A stretch of DNA of 64,000 nt from Candidatus Kouleothrix ribensis. Its GTDB lineage: Bacteria > Chloroflexota > Chloroflexia > Chloroflexales > Roseiflexaceae. Each line of letters opens with the position of its first letter. The stretch's first letter is position 1. Under the pieces are notes generated by a model. That model had not been told where the DNA came from. It saw nothing but the letters and a program-made list of their open reading frames with translations, and did no database searches. The stretch covers positions 2,728,001 through 2,792,000 of the forward strand of contig JADKGW010000001.1 in NCBI GenBank assembly GCA_016722075.1, written 5' to 3'. Of this stretch, positions 18,213-25,001 are shown in pieces. The position numbers were made by a program, and so were the translations under genes.

Positions 18213-19583
18213 ATGCGTCGAATCATTGGTATCGCGCTGGCACTGGCGCTCTGTGCCGCGTTGTGGCTGGCGCTGCCGCAGGCCGGCCTGCCCGCGCCGC
18301 GCCCCACCGGCCCCGGCACACGCGTCACGCAGGTCGATAGCTCACACTACCCCGATGTCACAGTCTATGTCGGTGTGGCCGATGCCGCCGGCGCGCCGGT
18401 GGGTGGCCTGGGCCAGCGCGACTTTACAATCAGCGAGGACGGCCAGCCGGTCGAGGTTACTGCATTCAGCGGCGGCGCCAGCGCAGTGGCCGCCGCGCTG
18501 GTGATCGACCGCTCGGGCAGCATGGCCCAGAGCGACAAGATCGACGGCGCGCGCGACGCCGCAAGCGCGTTCGTTGGCCAGATGCGCGCAGCCGACCGCA
18601 CCGCGCTGATCGCGTTCAACTCCACCAGCGATACCCTTCAGCCGTTCACGGCCGACCAGGGCGACCTGAGCCGGGCGATCGGGCGGCTCGAGCCCGACGG
18701 CGGCACGGCGCTGTACGACAGCATCATTGCCGGTGTCGACGCGCTGGCCGGCGCGCAGGGGCGCCGCGCACTGCTGCTGCTGGCCGATGGGCAAGACTGC
18801 CGCGACTCGGACGTGTGCCCCGACCGCTACGGCAGCCGCCACACGCTTGAGCAGGCGATCGACTATGCCACCGCCCACGCCCAGCCCGTGTATGTGATCG
18901 GCCTGGGCGAGCGCGGCAGCGCCGGGCAAGACGGTATCGACGAGGCCGTGCTCAGCCGGATCGCCCGCGAGACCGGCGGCGAGTACTTCTACACACCCGG
19001 CGCCGACCAGCTAACCGCGCTGTACCGCAAGCTCTCAGCCGACATCCAGCAGGAATATGCGCTGACCTACCGCAGCCCACGGCCATTCTACGATGGCACC
19101 CGCCGCGACATTCGCGTGAGCGTAGGCGGCGCAGCGGCCGGCGGCGGCTATGTCGAGCGCCACCTGATCAACGTCCACTCCGACCCGCTGGTCGGTGCGG
19201 TGCTGCTGCTGCCGATCGCCGGCGCGCTGGGCGTGCCCCTGCTGCTACGGCGCAGGCGCCGCGCTGGCAGCCCGGCCGCGCCACAGCCGGCGGCATATGC
19301 CACCGGGCCGCTGGCTGCGCCGGCCGCACTTGGCTCGACCGTGTTGCAGGCGCCTAGCGTGGTGGTGCTGCCGCCCGACGTGGCGCGCTGCCAGAGCTGC
19401 GACGCCGCGCTGTTGCGGGCCGGCGCGCGCTTCTGCGCCGAGTGTGGCGCCAGCCAGGTGGCCGAGGCCGCACCACGCCGCTACTTCTGCGACCAATGCG
19501 GCCGGCCGATGCGTGCGGGCGCGCAGTTCTGCGCGAGCTGCGGCGCCACCGCGCCACAGCCCTACCTTATGGGCCAGAGCTGA
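18213..19583 (+). CDS. Exported VWA-domain protein with two zinc ribbons
   Basis: A 456-residue protein: signal or anchor helix (residues 5-25), a von Willebrand factor A domain with an intact MIDAS start DRSGSMAQSDK, and ADGQDC and DGGTALYD motifs. A transmembrane segment follows (about 327-347, LVGAVLLLPIAGALGVPLLL), then an RRRRR stop-transfer and a cytoplasmic tail with two CxxC...CxxC ribbons (CQSCDAALL...CAECG and CDQCGRPM...CASCG). The VWA domain is therefore outside and the ribbons inside. It is followed 233 bases later by an FHA membrane protein. The role is unknown; signalling or surface adhesion is plausible. Confidence 0.82.
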   Translation: MRRIIGIALALALCAALWLALPQAGLPAPRPTGPGTRVTQVDSSHYPDVTVYVGVADAAGAPVGGLGQRDFTISEDGQPVEVTAFSGGASAVAAALVIDRSGSMAQSDKIDGARDAASAFVGQMRAADRTALIAFNSTSDTLQPFTADQGDLSRAIGRLEPDGGTALYDSIIAGVDALAGAQGRRALLLLADGQDCRDSDVCPDRYGSRHTLEQAIDYATAHAQPVYVIGLGERGSAGQDGIDEAVLSRIARETGGEYFYTPGADQLTALYRKLSADIQQEYALTYRSPRPFYDGTRRDIRVSVGGAAAGGGYVERHLINVHSDPLVGAVLLLPIAGALGVPLLLRRRRRAGSPAAPQPAAYATGPLAAPAALGSTVLQAPSVVVLPPDVARCQSCDAALLRAGARFCAECGASQVAEAAPRRYFCDQCGRPMRAGAQFCASCGATAPQPYLMGQS

Positions 19584-19601
19584 TATTACACGGCATAATC
19601 C

Positions 19602-19622
19602 GGCCGGCAGTTTTTGCCGGCC
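19602..19622 (+). terminator. Hairpin after the VWA gene
   Basis: GGCCGGCA (19602-19609) and TGCCGGCC (19615-19622) form an 8-bp perfect stem around GTTTT. A near copy, GTCGGCAGTTTTTGCCTGCGGC, follows at 19636. The T-run is in the loop rather than after the stem. Confidence 0.4.
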
Positions 19623-19676
19623 GCAGCATGATGCGGTCGGCAGTTTTTGCCTGCGGCAGCATGATACTGTTCTGCT

Positions 19677-19717
19677 GTTTTCGGTCTTTGCGCTCGCGGA
19701 GCGCAAAGACCGAAAAC
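19677..19717. repeat. 18-bp perfect palindrome with CGCGG loop (CTCCG-loop hairpin family)
   Basis: GTTTTCGGTCTTTGCGCT (19677-19694) and its exact complement (19700-19717) flank a five-base loop that reads CCGCG on the minus strand, within GCGCTCCGCGAGCGC. Two other long palindromes in the window (36276-36310, 37909-37947) share this loop core. A CTGCCGCAGGC element follows at 19733-19790. It may also serve as a terminator, since AAAAAAG follows. Confidence 0.65.
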
Positions 19718-19816
19718 AAAAAAGATGTAGTACCGCGCTGCCGCAGGCAAAACACAAGCGCTACGCGGGCAGCCGCGTAACTGCGAACAGGCCACGGACA
19801 GCCAGAGGGAACGACC

Positions 19817-20686
19817 ATGAACAAAACCATGCAAATCTACTACACCGCTGTGCTAGGCGCGCTGGGCGGGCTGCTGGGCTGGTGGATCATGGGCAGCCTG
19901 CCGACCGGCGCGTGGAACGTATGGCTGGCCTACCCACTGGTCGGCATGGGCCTGGGCGCGTGCATTGGCGGCTGCGTGGCCGCCACCGACGGCGCGGTGA
20001 TCAAACGCAGCGCCAGCCGCGCAGTGCGCGACGGCCTGGCCGGCGGGCTGGTTGGCGGGCTGGCCGGGCTGGCCGGGCTGCTGCTGGCCGAGCTAGGCTT
20101 CCTGGCAATCGGCGGTGGGCTGGCCGGGCGCACGCTCGGCTGGATGGCGCTGGGTGGCCTGATCGGCCTGAGCGACCTGCTGGTGCGCCGGCGGCTGAAC
20201 CGCGCGCTGTACGGCGCGGCCGGCGGGGTAGCCGGCGGGCTGGTCGGCGGCGCGCTGTACGAACTGATGACCCAGGCCTTCCTGGCACAGAGCGACCGCG
20301 CGCAGACAGTAGTCGGCGGCGTGGGCCTGATCGTACTGGGCGCCTGCATCGGCGGGCTGATCCCGCTGGCGCGGCTGGCGCTGGCGCGCGGCGAGCTGCG
20401 CGTGCTCAGCGGCGAGCAGGCCGGGCTGGTGCGCGAGATCAGCGACACCGCGACGATCGGCAGCTACGACGGCTGCGACCTGTACCTGCCCGATCGCGCG
20501 GTTGCCTGGCGACACGCGCTGGTGCGCCGAACCGCACAGGGCTTCGCGCTCGAGGTGCTGCCCGAAGCCCAGCACGCTGTGCTGATCGGCGACCGGCCAC
20601 TGGCGCCGGGCCAGGCGCTGCCGCTGCACGGCGGCGAGCGGATCTGGCTGGGCGAGACCGCGCTCGAGTTTGTGGGGCGTGCGTGA
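19817..20686 (+). CDS. Glycine-rich membrane protein with C-terminal FHA domain
   Basis: A 289-residue protein. The first 195 residues are several glycine-zipper membrane segments (GLAGGLVGGLAGLAGLLLAE, GAAGGVAGGLVGGALYE). The last 90 form a forkhead-associated domain (TIGSYDGCDLYLPDRAVAWRHALV, ending GERIWLGETALEFVGR), which in this family binds phosphothreonine. The usual FHA R, S and H are partly changed (IGSYDGCD; the second conserved Ser lies where AWRHA is read), so phosphopeptide binding is not certain. It follows the VWA/zinc-ribbon gene and probably works with it at the membrane. Confidence 0.8.
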   Translation: MNKTMQIYYTAVLGALGGLLGWWIMGSLPTGAWNVWLAYPLVGMGLGACIGGCVAATDGAVIKRSASRAVRDGLAGGLVGGLAGLAGLLLAELGFLAIGGGLAGRTLGWMALGGLIGLSDLLVRRRLNRALYGAAGGVAGGLVGGALYELMTQAFLAQSDRAQTVVGGVGLIVLGACIGGLIPLARLALARGELRVLSGEQAGLVREISDTATIGSYDGCDLYLPDRAVAWRHALVRRTAQGFALEVLPEAQHAVLIGDRPLAPGQALPLHGGERIWLGETALEFVGRA

Positions 20687-20699
20687 GATTTGCCGGGGC

Positions 20700-20880
20700 G
20701 CTGCGCCCCCGGCCCCCCGCACGGGTGCTGTCCGGGGCGCTGCGCCCCCGGTCCCCCGCACGGGCGCTGCGCCCCCGGCCCCCCGCACGGGTGCTGCGCC
20801 CCCGGCCCCCCCGCACGGGTGCTGTCCGGGGCGCTGCGCCCCCGGCCCCCCGCGTAGGGGAACCGAGCCGGTTCCCCTAC
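20700..20880. repeat. GC-rich tandem repeat (27/39-bp units) ending in a 12-bp hairpin
   Basis: GCTGCGCCCCCGG recurs at 20700, 20739, 20766, 20793 and 20833, so units are 27 bp, or 39-40 bp where a GCTGTCCGGGGC block is added. The array ends in a perfect stem GTAGGGGAACCG/CGGTTCCCCTAC (20854-20865, 20869-20880) with a three-base loop. It begins just after the FHA gene stop. Open frames here arise from the repeat and are not genes. Confidence 0.8.
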
Positions 20881-20955
20881 AACCCCTCCGGCAAGGAAAC
20901 GCAACACCGTTACAAGGCCATCTGGTCATGCCCCGTTCAGCGACCCACCATCACG

Positions 20956-21009
20956 CATACAATCAGCTCTGCTCCCGCCAACCATACAATCAGCTCTGCT
21001 CCCGCTAAC
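20956..21009. repeat. 27-bp tandem duplication
   Basis: CATACAATCAGCTCTGCTCC followed by CGCYAAC occurs twice back to back (20956-20982, 20983-21009) with a single C/T difference. It lies between two GC-rich arrays and is itself AT-richer. Confidence 0.75.
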
Positions 21010-21128
21010 CATCAATCGGGCTGCCCTGGGGCATGTGCGCCGGGCAATATGCACATGTAGGCCTCCTTTATGGGGTCTGGGGCGAAGCCCCAGCCGGGGA
21101 TGCAAGGGTGCCGGCGCACCCTTGCCGC

Positions 21129-21260
21129 GGGGCACGGGGCCGCGCAGGCCCCGAAACTACCTGCGGGGCACGGGGCCGCGCAGGCCCCGAAACTACCTGC
21201 GGGGCACGGGGCCGCGCAGGCCCCGACAGTACCTGCGGGGCACGGGGCCGCACCGGCCCC
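21129..21260. repeat. 36-bp tandem repeat array, about four copies
   Basis: GGGGCACGGGGCCG starts at 21129, 21165, 21201 and 21237, an exact 36-bp period. Each unit contains a CGGGGCC/GGCCCCG hairpin. There are no variable spacers, so it is not a CRISPR array. Because 36 is a multiple of three, long repeat-encoded frames stay open on both strands. A GGGGTCTGGGGCGAAGCCCC hairpin block lies just before it at about 21069. Confidence 0.85.
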
Positions 21261-21302
21261 GCCCACGCGCCGGGCGAGCGCGGCCCCGCCGCGCCTGCCC
21301 CG

Positions 21303-21316
21303 GCCTATGCTATAAT
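21303..21316 (+). promoter_or_regulatory. Extended -10 promoter upstream of the GT2 gene
   Basis: TATAAT at 21311-21316 with TG at 21308-21309. The 14-mer GCCTATGCTATAAT is identical to the one upstream of prfA (131-144). It lies 51 bases before the GT2 start, right after the 36-bp repeats. Confidence 0.6.
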
Positions 21317-21367
21317 CTCGGCTGGCTCGCACAGAGCCGTGCGCAACGCCAGACCATAAGGTGACCT

Positions 21368-22162
21368 ATGCTCAAGCAGCGGCCGAGCATCTCGGCCTTC
21401 TTCCCGGCCTATAACGACGGCGGCACGATCGGCAGCCTGGTGGTGACCACGCTCCAGACGCTGGCCGAGCTGACTGACGACTACGAGGTGATCGTGGTCG
21501 AGAACGGCAGCACCGACTACACAGTCGAGGTGCTCGAAGAGCTTGCCCGCCAGTACGATCACTTCCGCTTCCTGGCGCACCGCAGCGCCCTGGGCTACGG
21601 CGGCGCGCTGCGGGTCGGCTTTGCCACCTGTAGTAAAGACCTGATCTTCTACACCGATGGCGACGCGCAGTACGACCCGCGCGAGATCAAGCTGCTGCTG
21701 CCGGCCATGGCCGACGATGTCGATGTGGTGAACGGCTGGAAGATCGAGCGGCACGACCCGCTGCACCGGATCGTGATCGGGCGCATGTACCACCACTTCG
21801 TCAAGCTCATGTTTGGCTTCAAGCTGCGCGATGTCGACTGCGACTTCCGCCTGATCCGCCGCGAGGTGTTCGAGGTGATCGACCTCGAGTCGCCCGATGG
21901 CACGATCTGCCTCGAGCTGGTGAAGAAACTCCAGGACGCGAACTTCAAGTTCGCCGAGGTGCCCGTACACCACTACCACCGCAGCTACGGCAAAAGCCAG
22001 TTCTTCAATGTCCGGCGCCTCAGCCGCGTGCTGCCGCATGTGGCCTGGCTGTGGTGGAAGCTGGTGGTGCGCCGCGAGCACCTGCGCCACTTTGCCGCAC
22101 GCAGGCAGGCCAGGCAGCCCGATACCCCGGCCGAACACCGCGCGCGCAGCGTGAATGGCTGA
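21368..22162 (+). CDS. Glycosyltransferase family 2 (polyprenyl-phosphate-sugar synthase-like)
   Basis: A 264-residue GT-A fold enzyme that transfers a sugar from a nucleotide donor, most like dolichol/undecaprenyl-phosphate mannose or glucose synthases. It opens with SISAFFPAYNDGGTIGSL and has EVIVVENGSTD, the metal-binding TDGDAQYDP and a DCDFRLIRREV acceptor segment. There is no C-terminal membrane pair, only a basic, disordered tail. It heads a five-gene sugar cluster (to 28419) and is 87 bases upstream of the SDR gene. Confidence 0.88.
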   Translation: MLKQRPSISAFFPAYNDGGTIGSLVVTTLQTLAELTDDYEVIVVENGSTDYTVEVLEELARQYDHFRFLAHRSALGYGGALRVGFATCSKDLIFYTDGDAQYDPREIKLLLPAMADDVDVVNGWKIERHDPLHRIVIGRMYHHFVKLMFGFKLRDVDCDFRLIRREVFEVIDLESPDGTICLELVKKLQDANFKFAEVPVHHYHRSYGKSQFFNVRRLSRVLPHVAWLWWKLVVRREHLRHFAARRQARQPDTPAEHRARSVNG

Positions 22163-22249
22163 GCGCGGCCGGCAACCGCAAGCGTGCGCATACCGGGTAG
22201 CAGACCAGCGCTGCGTGCCGCAGCCGACCGGATCGAGGAAGAGACGCCC

Positions 22250-23245
22250 ATGACCGACTACAACCAGCGCTTTGCCGGCGCACGCGTGCTGATCACCGGC
22301 GGGCTCGGCTTCATCGGCTCGACCCTGGCGCACCGGCTGGTCGAGCTCGGCGCACAGGCCACGCTGGTCGACTCGCTCATCCCGATCTACGGCGGCAACC
22401 TGCGCAACGTGGCCGCGATCGAGGATCGTATCAAGATCAATATCGCCGACGTGCGCGACGAGCACTCGATGGACTACCTGGTGCAGGGGCATGATTTCCT
22501 ATTCAACCTGGCCGGCCAGTCGAGCCACATGGACTCGATGCGCGACCCATACACCGACCTCGAGATCAACTGCCGCGCGCAGCTCTCGATCCTCGAGGCC
22601 TGCCGCAAGCACAACCCGGCGCTCAAGCTGGTGTACACCTCGACCCGCCAGATCTACGGCAAGCCCGACTTCCTGCCGGTCGATGAGCGCCACCTGATGC
22701 ACCCGACTGATGTCAATGGCGTGAACAAGATGGCCGGCGAGTGGTACCACATCGTCTACAACAACGTCTATGGTGTGCGCGCCTGCGCACTGCGGCTGAC
22801 GAACACGATCGGCCCGCGCATGCGCGTGAAGGACGCGCGCCAGACCTTCCTGGGCGTCTGGATCAAGCAGCTGATCGACGGCCAGCCCATCCAGGTGTGG
22901 GGCGACGGCATGCAGATCCGCGATTTCACCTATGTTGACGATTGCGTCGAGGCGCTGCTGCTCGCGGCTGCGTCGCCAGCTGCCGACGGCCAGATCTTCA
23001 ACCTAGGCAGCGACGAGACGATCAATCTGCGCGACCTGGCGGCGCTGCTGATCGAGATCAATGGCGGCGGCAGCTTCGAAGTCATCCCATTCCCGGCCGA
23101 CCGCAAGCCGATCGATATTGGCGACTACTATGCCGACTACCGGTTGATCCAGGGCCGGCTCGGCTGGCGGCCGCGCGTCTCGCTGCGCGAGGGCCTGCGG
23201 CGCACGCTCGAGTTCTACCGCGCCGAGCGTGAGCACTATTGGTGA
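22250..23245 (+). CDS. NAD-dependent epimerase/dehydratase (extended SDR)
   Basis: A 331-residue sugar-nucleotide enzyme. The Rossmann fold starts with VLITGGLGFIGSTLAHRL. Later motifs are LVYTSTRQIYG, then DVNGVNKMAGEWYH where other extended SDRs have the YxxxK pair, then RLTNTIGPRMRVKD and IRDFTYVDDCVEAL. The Lys is present, but the usual catalytic Tyr position reads Asn. GAGGAAGAG before ATG 22250 marks the start; the upstream frame is non-family sequence. With the neighbouring GT2, aminotransferase and GT87 genes it probably makes a modified sugar for a surface glycan. The exact reaction (epimerase or dehydratase) cannot be told. Confidence 0.87.
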   Translation: MTDYNQRFAGARVLITGGLGFIGSTLAHRLVELGAQATLVDSLIPIYGGNLRNVAAIEDRIKINIADVRDEHSMDYLVQGHDFLFNLAGQSSHMDSMRDPYTDLEINCRAQLSILEACRKHNPALKLVYTSTRQIYGKPDFLPVDERHLMHPTDVNGVNKMAGEWYHIVYNNVYGVRACALRLTNTIGPRMRVKDARQTFLGVWIKQLIDGQPIQVWGDGMQIRDFTYVDDCVEALLLAAASPAADGQIFNLGSDETINLRDLAALLIEINGGGSFEVIPFPADRKPIDIGDYYADYRLIQGRLGWRPRVSLREGLRRTLEFYRAEREHYW

Positions 23246-23247
23246 CA

Positions 23248-23879
23248 AGACGACAAGATGAGCTAACATCGTCACCGGGTCATCAGGTCATCTCGTCACT
23301 CCGTAACCTGACAAGGTGACAAGATGACAAGAGGCCTTCGGGGAAGAAGAGGCATCGGGTCATCGGGTCACCGTGTCACTCCGTAACCTGACAAGGTGAC
23401 AAGATGACAAGATGACAAGAGGCCTTCGGGGCAGAAGAGGCATCGGGTCATCGGGTCGCCGTGTCACTCCGTAACCTGACAAGATGACACGATGACAAGA
23501 GGCCTTCGGGGAAGAAGAGGCATCGGGTCACCCGGTCACCGTGTCACTCCGTAACCTGACAAGGTGACAAGATGACAAGAGGCCTTCGGGGCAGAAGAGG
23601 CATCGGGTCATCGGGTCACCGTGTCACTCCGTAACCTGACAAGATGACAAGATGACAAGAGGCCTTCGGGGCAGAAGAGGCATCGGGTCACCCGGTCATC
23701 GTGTCATCGGGTCACCCGGTCATCGTGTCGCCGTGTCACTCCGTAACCTGACAAGATGACAAGATGACAAGAGGCCTTCGGGGAAGAAGAGGCATCGGGT
23801 CACCCGGTCATCGTGTCATCGTGTCATCTCGTCATCGGGTCATCGGGTCATCTCATCATCGTGTCATCGTGTCATTCAC
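23248..23879. repeat. 80-bp tandem repeat array with self-complementary arms
   Basis: GGCCTTCGGG starts at 23333, 23421, 23501, 23581, 23661 and 23773, giving periods of 88, 80, 80, 80 and 112. Each unit has a core CCTTCGGGGAAGAAGAGG flanked on one side by TGACAAGATGACAAG and on the other by CATCGGGTCATCGGGTCACC, which is built from near complements of the first. The last unit is extended by extra GTCATCGTG-type nonamers to about 23876. It sits between the SDR and aminotransferase genes, with no credible ORF. Confidence 0.85.
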
Positions 23880-23897
23880 CCAGGAGAACTCCTGATA

Positions 23898-25001
23898 ATG
23901 ATAACCATTCCAATCGGCGACCTCAGGCGCCAGTACGAGGCGATCAAGCCCGAGCTCGACGCGGCTGCGGCACGCGTGCTGGCCAGCGGCTGGTATATTC
24001 TCGGCCCCGAGGTGCGCGCGTTCGAGGCCGAGTTCGCCGCCTACTGCGGCGCCGAGCACGCGATCGGCGTGGCCAACGGCACCGAGGCGCTCTACCTGGC
24101 TATGGCCGGGCTGGGTATCGGCCCAGGCGACGAGGTGATCACCGTGGCGAACGCGGCGGTGTACGAGCCGCTGACGATCATGCAGGCCGGCGCGCGCCCG
24201 GTGTTTGTCGATGTGAACGAGTCCACGCATACCCTCGACCCGAATCTGCTGGCGGCGGCGATCACGCCGCGCACCCGCGCGATTATGCCGGTACACCTGT
24301 ACGGGCGCATGGCCGACATGGACGCGATCATGGCGATCGCTGCCGCGCGCGGCCTGCCGGTGATCGAAGATGCGGCCCAGGCACACGGCGCGCGCTGGCG
24401 TGGCCGCCGGGCCGGCAGCATCGGCGCATGCGGCTGCTTCAGCTTCTACCCCAGCAAGAACCTGGGCGCGCTCGGCGATGGCGGCGCGATCGTGACGAAC
24501 GACGCCGCGCTGGCCGGCAAGCTGCGCAAGCTGCGCGAGTATGGCTGGGCGCCACGCTACTACCTGGCCGAGCCAAACGGCATCAACTCGCGGCTCGACG
24601 AGCTGCAGGCCGCGCTGCTGCGCGTGAAGCTGGCACACCTCGACCAGTGGAACGCGCGACGGCAGGCGATTGCGCAGCGCTACAGCACGCTGCTGGCCGG
24701 CCTGGAGCTGATCGCACCCAACGACCCGGCCGACGGCTCGCATGTATTCCACCTGTATGTGCTGCGTGCCGCGCGGCGCGACGCGCTCCAGGCCGCGCTG
24801 GCCGATCGCGGGGTTGGCACGATGGTCCACTACCCGCTGCCGGCGCACCTCCAGCCGATCTACGCTGGCCTGGCCGAGCCGGGCAGCCTGCCGGTGACCG
24901 AGCGGCTCGCGGCCGAGGTGCTGTCGCTGCCGATCTACCCCGAACTGAGCGATGCCGAGGTCGACGCAGTGGCCGCTGCGGTGCGCGAGGCACTGGCATG
25001 A
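23898..25001 (+). CDS. DegT/DnrJ/EryC1/StrS family aminotransferase
   Basis: PLP enzyme of 367 residues that aminates a 3- or 4-keto sugar nucleotide. It shows the family N-terminus, GVANGTEALYLAM, VIEDAAQAHGA (PLP-ring Asp) and FYPSKNLGALGDGGAIVT, which carries the Schiff-base Lys. The Shine-Dalgarno AGGAG lies in a small palindrome, CAGGAGAACTCCTG (23881-23894), so it may be partly sequestered. The stop overlaps the next start as ATGA, indicating co-translation with the GT87 gene. Confidence 0.92.
   Translation: MITIPIGDLRRQYEAIKPELDAAAARVLASGWYILGPEVRAFEAEFAAYCGAEHAIGVANGTEALYLAMAGLGIGPGDEVITVANAAVYEPLTIMQAGARPVFVDVNESTHTLDPNLLAAAITPRTRAIMPVHLYGRMADMDAIMAIAAARGLPVIEDAAQAHGARWRGRRAGSIGACGCFSFYPSKNLGALGDGGAIVTNDAALAGKLRKLREYGWAPRYYLAEPNGINSRLDELQAALLRVKLAHLDQWNARRQAIAQRYSTLLAGLELIAPNDPADGSHVFHLYVLRAARRDALQAALADRGVGTMVHYPLPAHLQPIYAGLAEPGSLPVTERLAAEVLSLPIYPELSDAEVDAVAAAVREALA

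Noticed and set aside
21129..21260. CRISPR array
   Set aside because: The period is an exact 36 bp, but there are no variable spacers between repeats and no cas gene nearby.
21033..21359. Open frames on both strands encoding repeated Gly/Arg/Pro/Thr-Cys peptides
   Set aside because: They are produced by an exact 36-bp DNA repeat that keeps every frame in register. There is no start signal or recognisable fold, and the repeat hairpins explain the sequence.
23813..24997. Long upstream extension of the GT87 frame (nearly 400 residues)
   Set aside because: It runs antiregister over the DegT aminotransferase, which has clear motifs and PLP Lys; the extension is Arg/Gly/Ala-rich shadow sequence. 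The GT87 start is ATG 24998.
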